64,000 nucleotides of DNA from Haematobia irritans (taxonomy: Eukaryota > Arthropoda > Insecta > Diptera > Muscidae): positions 38,766,671 through 38,830,670 of the forward strand of contig NC_134399.1 of assembly GCF_050003625.1 (NCBI RefSeq), given 5' to 3'. Below the pieces are notes generated by a model that was not told the DNA's origin, did not search any database, and saw nothing but the letters and a program-made list of their open reading frames with translations. Numbering within the stretch: the stretch's first letter is position 1; each line of letters starts with the position of its first letter. The position numbers and the translations under genes were made by a program. Positions 11,806 through 23,797 of the stretch are shown here, piece by piece.

Positions 11806-13256
11806 CCCAATAAACACAGGATGAGCGTTTTTCAATTGCATCAACTTTTCAGTTTGAGGGTAAATATAATTTTCAACATAAATTCAACTTGACTTGAAAT
11901 AGATCATCTTCAATACATCTTCAAATTGTTTGCGAATTACTTCCAATTTGCCAAAATGTTGACGAAATCTTTGAAAAGGTGTTGAAGATAATATGAGAAA
12001 ACTTTGACAAAACACTACTCTAAAATGCAACGAAAAACCCCTGTGGTTTTCAATACTTATTTATGCAACGAAGTTCGTGGTCAATTGCAAGAAAAAATAA
12101 AAAATGGAAAATTTTAGACAAATAACCAAATAGTTTATAAAAATAGGTAAGTGAAAATAAAAAATGAAATAAAACTTTAAGGAAGTCACTAAATGTATAT
12201 CTCTTTGCAGAAAACTAAAATTATGGATTCTACGTTCTTGAAAACATTAAAAAGCTGACAGATGAAAACATGGTGGACAATTAACTGGAACTGCTTCAAA
12301 TAGTTTATAATAATTGGTACGTCAATATGAAAAATTAAATCAACACTTTAGAAAAGTCACTAAATTTAAATCTCTTTGCAGAAAACTAAAATCTTTGGAT
12401 GCTACATTCTTGCTAACAATAAGAAGCTGACCAATGAAAAATGAGTGGCTTATCGACAAGAAAAAGTTTCCAGAATCATTACAAGAGCAACCAATTAAAA
12501 TTGTTAAAAACAACAAATTGTTGAAATCAACAACTTCTGAATGAAAATGTGCATCACATCGTCAGTTTAATTCATATGCTATTATCAGTTTAAAATGGAT
12601 ATTTTGTGAATTCCTTCTGCTGGAAATCAATTCTAACACACGGTCCAGTACGTTCCTAATTTCAAATTGCCCGCATGTTAATAAATTTTAATGCTGTTTT
12701 ATGACACCAAAAGGAAGGAAATCGAATTATCAATGCAAAAGTGTTTAGTAATAATGTTTAAGATATTTAAAGTTTTGTTGTTTGTTTGTTTTTTTTTTTG
12801 TTCTTATTTGTTGATATGTTTAATAAGATTATTATTTATCAATTGGTATTGTAGTGTATTATGTAGTGTAGTGTATTATTATATATTTTATTTTGATGAA
12901 AATGAATAAATTATACAAAATCCATAGAATTTTGGCTTTGACTTTCAATTTGAAGTGGGGATATCATTCATACACATTTAGGTTGAAAAGTTTTTGCAAC
13001 GATGTTAATTTTGAATTTGACTCGCATCGCAAAATGTTTGACAAATTATTGAGTAGCGATGCATTTCAATTTGAGGATAACACTTGAGATATTATTGGTA
13101 ATGTGTTGAATTTCACTGTTGAGGGTAATGTCTGTTTTTTGTTGAGAACGCGATTTTCTCAACAATTTCTCAACTTGAATATTACCATAATCCTTTGAAA
13201 AAATGTTTGAAAAATTGTTGAAATTTAGCATTTTTCAAACGTTTGTGTTTATTGGG
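11806..13256. mobile_element. CCCAATAAACACA element, copy 1 (complete ends)
   Basis: Starts CCCAATAAACACA and ends TGTGTTTATTGGG, so it has short TIRs; 1,451 bp. Two further copies lie at 49,325-51,422 and 51,876-54,338. The interior has two successive intron-like segments (12,147-12,210 and 12,317-12,381) separated by a 106-nt exon-like segment; see the notes. Near the right end, GAGAACGCGATTTTCTCAAC is well conserved between copies. No long protein frame was seen. Confidence 0.85.
12147..12381 (+). other. Tandem intron-like/exon-like units
   Basis: Segment 12,147-12,210 (64 nt) begins GTAAGTG, has TCACTAAAT about 25 nt before the end, and finishes CTCTTTGCAG. Segment 12,317-12,381 (65 nt) begins GTACGTC, has TCACTAAAT and the same CTCTTTGCAG end. 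The two are homologous along their length, as are the flanking sequences (TTTATAATAATTG before, AAAACTAAAAT after). This is the layout of minimal fly introns duplicated in tandem. Splicing is inferred, not shown. Confidence 0.6.
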
Positions 13257-13625
13257 CTAATTCAGTTAAAAAAGTGCTGATTTGTTTTTACTTTTTTAAT
13301 TAAAAATGTATTTCAAACAATCATTTGTTAATCCAAATAAAAACTCTAAGACAATCTAACTAAGTAATTAAAAATAGTTACCTTTTTTAATTAATAAATT
13401 AATTGCGTTTTGCAATCAACATCAATTAAATTTTTAATTGAATCAATTAAAAAATTAATTGAATTTTGCTGAAAAAATCGATTAATTTTTTAATCAAGAT
13501 TTTTTTTATGCCCAATTAAAACTGTGATTGATACTATCATTTTCGTGATTGAAGACATTTCAATTAAAAAATTAATTGGATCAATTAATTTGGTGATAGA
13601 ATCAGAGAAAATTTTTTTTGTGTGT

Positions 13626-15036
13626 ATAGAAGAATTTGTACTTAAGAAAGATGATACCCATATTAAGAAAATGAAAGTAAATGGATCCCTCATATCTGAT
13701 GAGAAACGCATAGCTGAAGAAATGAACAAATTTTTTATAGAGAGTGTAGAAGAAATAGTCAGCAGTATACCTCCGATCAATTATGAAAATAATATTTCAC
13801 ACATTCCAAAGGAGAACTTCAAATTCAAATTTATAAATACCAATGATTTGAAATCTTTATTAAAGGGAATGAATACAAAAAAAGATCAACATTTTCTTTT
13901 AGTAAAAATTCTATAAAATAACATTGACTTGCTTGGTGAAGCAATAAAACGTTTAATAAATGAATCTATGCGATGGGGAATTTTCCCTAAATGTCTAAAA
14001 GAGTCATATGTAATACCCATACCGAAAATCAAAAATACGGATAACCCCAATGAAATAAGACCAGTAAATATGCTTCCGATTCTTAGTAAAATATTGGAAA
14101 AAGTAATATACACGCAACTGAATAGCTATTTTGAATCAAATAATGTATTTATCGAAACGCAATCAGGATTCAGACATAATTACAACTGTGAGTCCCTTTT
14201 GAATCTCGTTATTACTCAATGGAAATCTGAAGTCACGAATAAAAATTGCATCGTAGCAGTTTTCTTGGACTTAAAACGTGCATTTGAAACCGTCGATAGA
14301 GAATTATTGGTACAGAAAATTGAAAAATATGGAGTAAAAGGAGTTGAAAGTAAATGGTTTAAAAGTTACCTGGAGGAGAGAACACAAAGAACAAAATGTG
14401 GCCTTTATGTTTCATCAGGGAGTACTGTAGGAATCGGTGTACCGCAGGGAGCAATATTAGGAACACTGCTATTTTTAATATATATTAACGATCTAAAAAA
14501 CATATTAAGAAATACTAAATTATGCTTGTTTGCTGATGATGCTTTGTTGTACATAAGTGGAAAGAAATACAAACGAATGTATATCAAAGCTTAATGAAGA
14601 TCTAAGATCAGTGGAAAAGTATTTAAAAATGAACAAACTGAAGCTCAACATAAACAAAATTAACGTAATGGTTATCAATGGAGTCATTGAAGGAAATATT
14701 CTAATCGATGGACAAGAAGTGAATCAAGTTGAGGAAATAAAGTACTTAGGTATTGTAATTGACAAAAAATTGAAGTTTGATGCACATTACAACTATATCT
14801 GCAAAAAGATCTCAAAAGAAGTTGCTTTTTTAAAAAGAGTACACTTTGAGTACTGTTCAACAATCATGTTTATGGGAAATCAAGCTATGAAAGCCAGACT
14901 TCAGAAGTTACAAAATAAAGCAATGCGAGCGATTCTAAAATGTCATCATTTAAAACATACAATCAGCATGTTGAATAAACTAAAATGGATGTCAGTTAAC
15001 CAAAGACTTACAATGAACGCATTGATATATATTTAA
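13626..15036 (+). pseudogene. Non-LTR reverse transcriptase (frameshifted)
   Basis: Three overlapping frames make one damaged RT: 13,626-13,916, 13,929-14,585 and 14,557-15,036. Recognisable motifs are VIPIPKIKN, a fingers motif IRPVNMLPILSKILEKV, QSGFRHNYNCESLL, AVFLDLKRAFETVD (motif A), GVPQGAILGTLLFLIYINDL (motif B) and LCLFADDALLY (catalytic FADD). The thumb includes IKYLGIVIDKKLKF. At least two frameshifts inactivate it. It would have copied element RNA at a nicked chromosomal target. Confidence 0.92.
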
Positions 15037-15665
15037 AATAAAGCACGACTTAGTTCCAAAGTATATGCAAAGTGTTATAACGTATGTAGCAAACGTTCAG
15101 CCGTACAATTTATGAAATATTCAAGATTTTCGATTAAATATAAGTAGAACCAATTTTTATCAAAACTTATTGTTATATAATGGGCTTAAATTATTTAATG
15201 AACTGCCAATTGAATTAAAAAATGAAAATAACATACATTCCTTTAAAAAATCGCTCATTTCATATGTAAAAGAAAATTTTTGAAAAGTTATGTAATGTCA
15301 AAATTACCCAATCCAATTTAATAATTTAACGAAGTATTGTTTAAAATCAGTAGCATGTTATGCTAAAGAGTCTGCTAAAAACAGCAGTCGATGTCTGCTG
15401 TTATATTTTTGTACTTCAGGGCCAAATGAACGACAATTTATAAAATTTTTAGGTTATAAATTTTTCCCCAAAGCATATTTAAGAACCAAAAGTAGTTTTT
15501 GTTATATTTTTGCACTGTAATATACTTACAAACTCCTAAATACGATCAGCAAACATTTTGTTTGCTGTTATGCCTCAATTCGATAAATATTCAGATTTTT
15601 TGGTCAAATACTATAGATATTCATAAAATATTGTTTTAATTATGTTAGGATAGGATAGCTCCTAA

Positions 15666-15907
15666 TACGCTTTACAGACTATCAGTTATTCCGGACGGAA
15701 TGTCGGTGTTTGTAAAGAATCTTGCAGTGTGCCGGATCGATACGACTTGTCGGCGATGACTAAATAATCGGTAAATGTGTTATCGTTCCCATAAACATGC
15801 AGCAGTATCGATTATGCCTTCGGACTTAACTTATAATGTGCACAATATATGGGATATGTTCGACACGAGCACTGTCGTCCGGAATAACTGATAGTCTGTA
15901 AAGCGCA
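15666..15907. mobile_element. 242-bp TGCGCTTTACAG MITE, copy A
   Basis: TIRs TACGCTTTACAGACTATCAG and its complement; flanked by TAA (15,663-15,665 and 15,908-15,910). It differs from copy B (19,213-19,454) at only a handful of positions, so the family moved recently. A TAA/TTA 3-bp target duplication fits PIF/Harbinger-type MITEs. Confidence 0.92.
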
Positions 15908-15929
15908 TAAGTTGTTTTGTTTTAGCCAG

Positions 15930-16420
<491 letters not shown>

Positions 16421-17353
16421 AAGGGTGATTCTTTTGAGGTTAGGATTTTCATGCATTAGTATTTGACAGATCACGTGGGATTTCAGACATGGTGTCAAAG
16501 AGAAAGATGCTCAGTATGCTTTGACATTTCATCATGAATAGACTTACGATCTGCCACAACGTCGAATTTTCAGTGAATGGGCCCTAGAAAAGTTGGCAGA
16601 AAATCCGCTTTTTTATCGACAAATTTTGTTCAGCGATGAGGCTCATTTCTGGTTGAATGGCTACGTAAATAAGCAAAATTGCCGCATTTGGAGTGAAGAG
16701 CAACCAGAAGCCGTTCAAGAACTGCCCATGCATCCCGAAAAATGCACTGTTTGGTGTGGTTTGTATGCTGGTGGAATCATTGGACCGTATTTTTTCAAAG
16801 ATGCTGTTGGACGCAACGTTACGGTGAATGGCGATCGCTATCGTTCGATGCTAACAAACTTTTTGTTGCCAAAAATGGAAGAACTGAACTTGGTTGACAT
16901 GTGGTTTCAACAAGATGGCGCTACATGCCACACAGCTCGCGATTCTATGGCCATTTTGAGGGAAAACTTCGGAGAACAATTCATCTCAAGAAATGGACCG
17001 GTAAGTTGGCCACCAAGATCATGCGATTTGACGCCTTTAGACTATTTTTTGTGGGGCTACGTCAAGTCTAAAGTCTACAGAAATAAGCCAGCAACTATTC
17101 CAGCTTTGGAAGACAACATTTCCGAAGAAATTCGGGCTATTCCGGCCGAAATGCTCGAAAAAGTTGCCCAAAATTGGACTTTCCGAATGGACCACCTAAG
17201 ACGCAGCCGCGGTCAACATTTAAATGAAATTATCTTCAAAAAGTAAATGTCATGGACCAATCTAACGTTTCAAATAAAGAACCGATGAGATTTTGCAAAT
17301 TTTATGCGTTTTTTTTAAAAAAAAAGTTATCAAGCTCTGAACAAATCACCCTT
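16421..17353 (+). mobile_element. DD41D mariner-like element, internally deleted
   Basis: TIRs AAGGGTGATT and AATCACCCTT with the TA target duplication on both sides (16,419-16,420; 17,354-17,355). The 933-bp copy has lost the 5' part of the transposase gene; the remaining catalytic half is open. Confidence 0.92.
16569..17246 (+). pseudogene. Mariner-like transposase, catalytic half
   Basis: An open frame of about 225 codons to TAA at 17,244-17,246. It holds the catalytic domain: first Asp in LFSDEAHFWLNG, second Asp in WFQQDGATCHTAR, third Asp in LTPLDYFLWG. There are 41 residues between the second and third Asp, giving a DD41D signature as in the rosa group of the Tc1/mariner superfamily. 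The N-terminal helix-turn-helix DNA-binding domains are absent through an internal deletion of the element, so it cannot be a complete transposase. The frame is otherwise free of stops, which suggests a fairly young copy. Confidence 0.9.
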
Positions 17354-17761
17354 TAGTTGTGCAGAATTGTCTGATAAATGTCACAAAATAAGAAAGCTGG
17401 AAGCGATGACAACGGGACAACTTGATCTATTTATTGAACTAGCTATAGGACCCATGTGTGATTTGATTTTATTGTATGTTAATCTTTTGCAAATACACAA
17501 CATAAAAAATATAAATTAAATCAAAAAAGTAAACTTACTTTTACAAAAAAAAATCCAAAACTGTTGACTAAAGTAACCATAAAGTACTACTGACTCATTA
17601 GTTCCAATGTCTCCATATGGTCCCATAATTACCATCTAGTCAGTAGTTTTATTGTCAGTAGTGGATTTTAAATGACAAGCATATGTAAAATGTCTATAGC
17701 AAAATATATTGTGTGGGGTATACTTTGTCAGTAGTACTGGTGACATAGTCAATAGTGATTG

Positions 17762-18008
<247 letters not shown>

Positions 18009-18099
18009 GGGGTGGTTTAGGGTATGATATAGTCGGCGCCGCCCGACTTTCTACTTTATACATTTGTTTTAAATAGATTTAATTAAGATTAACTCTTTC

Positions 18100-18480
18100 A
18101 TTATAAATATGCTATTTGAAATCAATGGTACGAATTGATAATACTTGTACACTTTGTGAAAATGTTAAGCAAACCGAGTCGAATCTCTGGTCTCTGTGGC
18201 CAATGGAATCGACATCGGCCGAAATTCGAAACTTTGTTGAGATGGGCATGTGTTGTTCAAACTCGTGGATCAGTTCCATTCTGGGAACAGCCTGGTGGCC
18301 AAGTAGGTTCTTATAAAATTAATGCAGTAAAATGGTTGAAGTTTCGAAACATTTGCTGCTGATAAAAGAAAGATATGGATGTGAGGCCATTATTAACATC
18401 TTGGACATTCCCTTTGTAGAAATGGCAATAAAGTTTACATCATTGAAAAACAAAATAGATATTTTATATCTTATTAAGCA
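18100..18480. other. Unassigned GC-richer patch
   Basis: Around 18,170-18,310 the sequence is less AT-rich and open in two frames for 65-75 codons. No domain was recognised. Probably an old transposon fragment; AT-rich MITE-like sequence (ACACACAAAGAAAAAAAC at 18,486) follows. Confidence 0.3.
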
Positions 18481-19005
18481 ATTACACACAAAGAAAAAAA
18501 CTATACTATAAAAGCATACAATTTACCTAATTTACTAGTATGAAATACGACTTTTGAAGTTTCTTTGGCAAGCAATACGGAGAAAACTAGTTAAAATTAA
18601 CAGAAGAATATCATTGCAAAATCGTGCAATAAAACTGGTCATTTTAACTTGCTTATATGAAAAAGCACTTTTTGACAGAAATTAAAATATAAATGTTAGA
18701 TAGCAAAAAATTACTACTTCTATTTGCTATTTTCGATTTGTTATAAATATTTATTACTGGTTACCCCAAATAAAATTCAAATTTTATGATCACTCTTAAT
18801 ATCTATATTTATTACACATGAAATATACATACAGCTCTAAAGGTGAGTATTAAGTTCGAGTTTAGCCGCTAAAATCATCATTTTTCACTAAAGTGAAAAC
18901 TAAATCAGTATAAAACGCCATAAAACTATACATATTTGTTGCAGATTTCATTATAACTTGAATATCCCAAAGCAAATTTTCACAAAGTTTGTATTCCTTA
19001 CAATG

Positions 19006-19504
19006 TGTAGTGTATTACACTACGAAATGAAACACAAGTGGCGTTGTATGTGCTCAAATGCATACTAACTTCTTTATTAGAATTCAAAATTATAAATACT
19101 CGCAATGAGATTTTAGTTTTGTATAAATAACCGATTGGATGTGTGTGTTAGTGTATGAGATACGTTAACTTGTTTCAACAGATGAGAGTGAGAGTACAAT
19201 GTTAGAATGTTATGCGCTTTACAGACTATCAGTTATTCCGGACGGAATGTCGGTGTTTGTAAAGAATTTTACAGTGTGTCGGATCGATACGACTTGTCGG
19301 CGATGACTAAATAATCGGTAAATGTGTTATCGATCCCATAAACATGCAGCAGTATCGATTATGCCTTCGGACTTAACTTATAATGTGCACAATATATGGG
19401 ATATGTTCGACACGAGCACTGTCGTCCGGAATAACTGATAGTCTGTAAAGCGCATTAGGATAAAGATAAATGTTAGAGTGGTGTTTAATAATTCATACTC
19501 TACA
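19006..19504 (-). repeat. 3' LTR of the mag-like element, with MITE inside
   Basis: 499 bp, equal to the 254-bp LTR plus a 242-bp MITE and its 3-bp TTA duplication. The arithmetic is exact, so the MITE came in after the LTRs were formed. Confidence 0.95.
19213..19454. mobile_element. 242-bp TGCGCTTTACAG MITE, copy B
   Basis: Inserted in the 3' LTR of the mag-like element with TTA on both sides (19,210-19,212; 19,455-19,457). The empty site is preserved in the other LTR (GAATGTTAGGATAAAG), which proves the ends and duplication directly. Confidence 0.97.
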
Positions 19505-19608
19505 TGCTCCTCCTAAAGTTGGTAACATATAAACATGTGTATTTATAGATATATGTATATAAATATGTATTTTTATATATATAGATATGTATTCAATTTG
19601 TGAACAAA

Positions 19609-22403
19609 CTATTTTTTTACCACTCTACCTCCCTCTCGTGGTCTGAGCTCTCGTCTAGTGGGTGAATTCTCATTGTTTATTTGCCGATGTTCAATTTCTG
19701 ATGACAGGGTGTCGTTATTGTTAGAAGAGTGCTCCAGATGAGGCTCAGTAGATTGTTGTTGTTGTTGTTTAAATTGTTGACCTCGAATCTGATCAAGATG
19801 ACGTTTAATGACGTAGTTGTTGTGAGACAAAACACAGGAGTACAATTGAGGACCTAATTTTTGTTTGATTGTTGCATTAGTCCAGCTAGGTTTATTTGGA
19901 TTTCGATAGTCACGCACGAAAACGTTTTGACCTTCTAGGAAAGAAACATTTCTATTTCCCTTATGATTGGCCACGTTGTTGTTCTGAGAATTCAATATGT
20001 TTTGTTGTGTTGTTGGTGGCTTCAGAAGACTGAATCTAGTTTTAAGTTTCCTGCCAAAAAATAGTTTTGCCGGAGATTCACCAGTTGTGCAATGCGTCAT
20101 GTTTCTGTAATCCATGAGGAATCGACATAAAACTTGATCTATATTGGTATTCTTGTTTTGGACTAAATTTGCCAAAATTGACTTTTTAAAAGTTTTGACG
20201 AAATTTTCAGCTTGTCCATTTGTGGACGGATGTCCAGGAGCAGTCAACATGTGTTTTATTCCATTGGAGGACAAGAAATGTTTGAACTCATACGAAGTGA
20301 ACTGTGGGCCGTTGTCACTGACAAGTGTATCAACCAGTCCATAGCGAGCAAACAATTCTCTCAGCTTCGTTATTGTAAATGCAGTTGTTAAATCTTTAGT
20401 TTTAAATATCTCCACGAACTTTGAAAAAGAATCAACTATGATGAAATAATGAAAATTTTTTATGGGACCAGCAAAGTCAACATGGATTCTGCTCCAAACA
20501 GATCCATTGGGAACCCACGGTATCAGAACGCTTTTCTCGGGACTGGGCTGCAATTTTTGACAGTTCACACAATTTCTGATAAGATTTTCAATATCTTTAT
20601 CTAGGCCAGGCCACCATATGTATGATCTGGCTAAAGCCTTTGTTTTCACAATTCCTAAATGTGAAGAGTGTAGCTCGTTTAAGATTGCAGATCTTAATTT
20701 TTCAGGAATTACAACTCTGTAACCCCACAGAATACAGTCCGATTCAACCGTTAATTGTATATTTCTTTCACGATATGGCTTATACAAATCATCAATCAAA
20801 TTATCTAAGGTTCCATTGTAAATACAATCTGCCACTCTTGATAAAACTGGATCACGTCTCGTTTCACGAGAGACGGTCTTAAAATTCAAATTAAAATTTG
20901 TTTCATTCTCAATTAAATTCACATACGAATTTTCAAATACATTCTTCTCAAAACTTGTTTGAGGCATTCTCGAAATGGTGTCCGCCTCATTTTGAACTCC
21001 TTTTACATGTTCAACGGTATAATTAAAACCGGATAAAATTAGTGCCCATCGCTGCATACGTGCTGAGGCCATCATAGGCAAGGCTTTATTTGCTCCAAAA
21101 ATTGCAAGAAGGGGACGATGATCAGTTCGTAAGACAAACTTATTACCAAGTAAATACTGTTTTAGTTTTGTAACACAAAACACAATTGCGAGAGCTTCCT
21201 TTTCTAGCGTACTATAATTTTTCTCGCTTTTAGACAAAGCTCTTGATATAAAAGCTATAGGTTTGAGATCATCTGAAAATTCATGAGATAAAATTCCCGC
21301 CACTGCATTATTGGAAGCATCTGTTGTCAATATCAGTGGTAACTCAGGGTTGAAATGGACTAGAACTTGGTCTGATGTTACAGCCTTTTTTATAAAATCA
21401 TAGGCCTTCTGGCAATCGTCCGACCACACAAATGGTACATCTTTGCTCAATAGAGAATAAAAGTGAGACATAATTTCTGCAAAGTTGTCAATAAATTTTG
21501 AATAGTAATTCGCCATACCCACAAAGGCTCTTAGTTCCGAGACATTAGAAGGAATTGGTGCAGAAATTATACTCGAAATCCGATCATTGTTCTTACTAAG
21601 TCCATTTTTATCAATATTGAAGCCCAGATATGAAATTTTGGGTTTGAAAAATTCCGACTTATTTAAATTCAATTTCAATCCAGAACTTTGTAATTTCTGA
21701 AGAACTAAACGCAATGTACGTACATGCTCCTGCAAGTTTTTACCAGTGACCGTTATATCATCTTGGTATACAACTACACATGGAATACCCCTCAATAAAT
21801 TTTCCATGGTTTTCTGAAAAATAGCCGCAGCTGTTTTGACACCAAATGGTAAACGCTTTACTTTTAAAGTCCCTATATGCGTACTCCACGCACACAGTAA
21901 TTGAGAACTTTCATCTAACACCAGTTGATTGTAAGCATTTGACAAATCAAGTTTTGTGAAAAGTTCGCCACCCTCCAAAGAAGCAAAAATTTCCTCTATC
22001 CGAGGCAAAGGGTATTTGAAATCCTTTAAAAATTTGTTAACTGTTACTTTATAGTCGCCACAAATTCGAAAATCTCCGTTAGGCTTCAAGATTGGTACCA
22101 ATGGTGTACCCCAATCAGAGTTATCAACTGGCTCCAATACATCCGCTTCTATCAAATCACGCAATTTTGCCTCAATTTTTTTTTCATGCCAACGGTACTG
22201 GTCTCGGTTTAAAAAAAAACAGGTGTTGCATCCTCAACAACCTTCAGGGAAATAATATTTGCCCTATATTCGCCCAATTTATTCTCAAAAACATCAGAGA
22301 ATTCAATTTTCATCTGTTCAATAATAGAATTTACGTTCTCAGGTCTTACAATTGTTGACTTGCAGTAATTCAAAATTAAAAGCACGTAAAAATGAGCGTC
22401 CAA
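19609..22403 (-). pseudogene. Mag-like element pol (RT, RNase H, integrase), frameshifted
   Basis: Pol is read in two pieces: 22,403-22,209 (FSDVFENKLGEYRANIISLK) and 22,164-19,609. They are separated by a T9 tract (minus strand, about 22,220-22,212) where one more T would restore the frame. The long piece holds RT with VVYQDDITVTG (YxDD), RNase H (LTTDASNNAVAGILSH), the integrase zinc finger (HSSHLGIV ... CVNC), the catalytic core (VDFAGPI, VSDNGPQFTSYEF, PSTNGQAE) and a C-terminal tail. As read, the copy is non-autonomous; since the LTRs look identical, a sequencing indel in the homopolymer is a real alternative. Confidence 0.92.
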
Positions 22404-23640
22404 GTAACGGTGGATTCAACGAATCAACAACAACAACTACTACAGATTTGGTTTTACCTTCATAAGTAACAGTGGCATCACATTCACCAACCAGCTTTAA
22501 TTTGTCTCCACTATAATCCACATAAGGTACACGACACGGTCGAAGATTTTTCTTTATATTGTTGTTTTCATAAAACGAAACAGGCAACAGCGTACATGGA
22601 GCACCGGTGTCACAAACGGCGTTCATTTTGACCCCATCAATAACGACTGGTAGAGAGTACACGTCACTAGAACCACGCTCAGCCACACTAAAAATTGAAT
22701 AATTAAAAAGTTCATTATCAATATAATCTTCATTAGAGTCATTAGAAACATAATTAACACTTCTCTTTTTACTATAGCAAACAGAAGCTAAATGGCCAAT
22801 CTTCCCACAGGAATGACACTTGCTGTCCTTGTATTTACAAGATTGCGAACTATGGTTTCGCCAGCCACAATGAGAACATGCAGACTTTTTTCCACCGTCA
22901 GATCTATTGTCTCTGCTGCCATAAAAATCTCCTCTGCCACCATTTCCTTTACTGCTGCTGCCAATACCACACCTATTGTCACTGCAATTACTACCTCTGC
23001 CACCGCCACCACTATTTTTCCTTTGAAATTTGTTTTTGTTAACAAAGTTTATAGAACTTTGGTCTCTTTCCACCGCCTTCGTCATATTTTTGGTTTCTAA
23101 TATCATGGCTTTCCTCAAAGCACTTTGTAGCGTTATGCTTTCGTCTTCTTCACACAGCCTCTCAAACATAAAATTTGGTAAACCCATTATAAATTGGTTT
23201 AAAACAAAAGCATCTAAATGTTGTCCAAATTTGCAATTAAGTGCTAGAGTTTTCACACGGGCATACCACTCTGCCACAGACTCCCCATCACTCTTTACAG
23301 CCAAATGAAATTTTTTTCGCTCACTGAAAACAATTGTTGGTGGTGTGTACTGAGTGTCCAATATTTCACACAGCTCTTCATACGTTTTGGACACTGGAGA
23401 ATCTGGGCTGCACAAACTATGAAGCACTTTATACGGCACAGCACCAATTGATTTCAGCAATATCGATCTTTTAATGTTGTCTTCAGTACAACCAATCTCG
23501 CAGAAATGGATATCAATTTTTTCCTTCCAAACTTCCCACGACTCAACACTGGGGTTAAATTCACTGACACTTGTCGTTTGGACCACTGTCATCTGACCAC
23601 CATTTAGAGTTACATTGGATTCATCCATCTTCGGGGGCAT
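22339..23640 (-). CDS. Mag-like element gag-protease ORF
   Basis: A 433-residue frame. The N-terminal ~190 residues are retrotransposon Gag (SVESWEVWKEKIDIHFCEIG, SERKKFHLAVKSDGESVAEW, FVLNQFIMGLPNFMFERLC). A Gly/Ser/Arg-rich linker follows, then two zinc-knuckle-like segments (CSHCGWRNHSSQSC and CHSCGKIGHLASVC). An aspartic protease has the active site VCDTGAPCTLLP and the second motif LLGRSFLRAF. It assembles the particle, binds RNA and processes the polyprotein. The frame ends at TGA 22,341-22,339, overlapping the next frame by about 65 nt. Confidence 0.93.
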   Translation of the reverse strand: MPPKMDESNVTLNGGQMTVVQTTSVSEFNPSVESWEVWKEKIDIHFCEIGCTEDNIKRSILLKSIGAVPYKVLHSLCSPDSPVSKTYEELCEILDTQYTPPTIVFSERKKFHLAVKSDGESVAEWYARVKTLALNCKFGQHLDAFVLNQFIMGLPNFMFERLCEEDESITLQSALRKAMILETKNMTKAVERDQSSINFVNKNKFQRKNSGGGGRGSNCSDNRCGIGSSSKGNGGRGDFYGSRDNRSDGGKKSACSHCGWRNHSSQSCKYKDSKCHSCGKIGHLASVCYSKKRSVNYVSNDSNEDYIDNELFNYSIFSVAERGSSDVYSLPVVIDGVKMNAVCDTGAPCTLLPVSFYENNNIKKNLRPCRVPYVDYSGDKLKLVGECDATVTYEGKTKSVVVVVVDSLNPPLLGRSFLRAFNFELLQVNNCKT

Positions 23641-23797
23641 TCTTTTTTTTTAGTTCAGTTGTTTTCAGTTTTCTTTTCGTTTATTGCATATATAAGTACA
23701 TATGCAACTTTTTTTTTTTTTTACTGTTATTTGAGGCTATTGAACCCCACAAATCTATTGTGCCGTTGACTCGCTTTTTTCTCCTCGTCGCCAAATA

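Larger units (their letters stand above)
11613..13625. mobile_element. AT-rich TIR element inserted in the non-LTR element
   Basis: Ends CACAGAAAAAAAT and ATTTTTTTTGTGTG, flanked by TA on both sides; removing it rejoins the host retroelement reading frame across WKT and the segment near EEFVLKK. Both arms are built from reiterated palindromic words such as AATTAAAAAATTAATTGA. It is itself interrupted by the CCCAATAAACACA element. Its only open frames are low-complexity. Confidence 0.8.
11372..15340 (+). mobile_element. Non-LTR retrotransposon, split by nested inserts
   Basis: Plus-strand relic in two parts. 11,372-11,612 encodes, with two stops, the endonuclease-RT linker (NSNLKRMKVHKQQLHQRA ... 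DQRSMWKT). Coding resumes at about 13,626 with the pre-RT segment (VNGSLISDEKRIAEEMNKFF) and the RT. The 2.0 kb between is foreign (see the nested MITEs). The 3' end near 15,340 is supported by the truncated copy at 4,268-4,445. It belongs to the jockey/CR1-like group of endonuclease-type non-LTR elements; the exact clade is not decided. Confidence 0.88.

Noticed and set aside
22209..22219. Programmed slippage at the T9 tract of mag-like pol
   Set aside because: The frame could be restored by one added T, but no slippery heptamer with a following structure was evident; a plain indel or sequencing error is simpler.
19609..23640. Frames antisense to the mag-like gag and pol (for example 22,792-23,100 and 23,030-23,308 on the plus strand)
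   Set aside because: Shadows of the real minus-strand coding sequence; no motif of their own.
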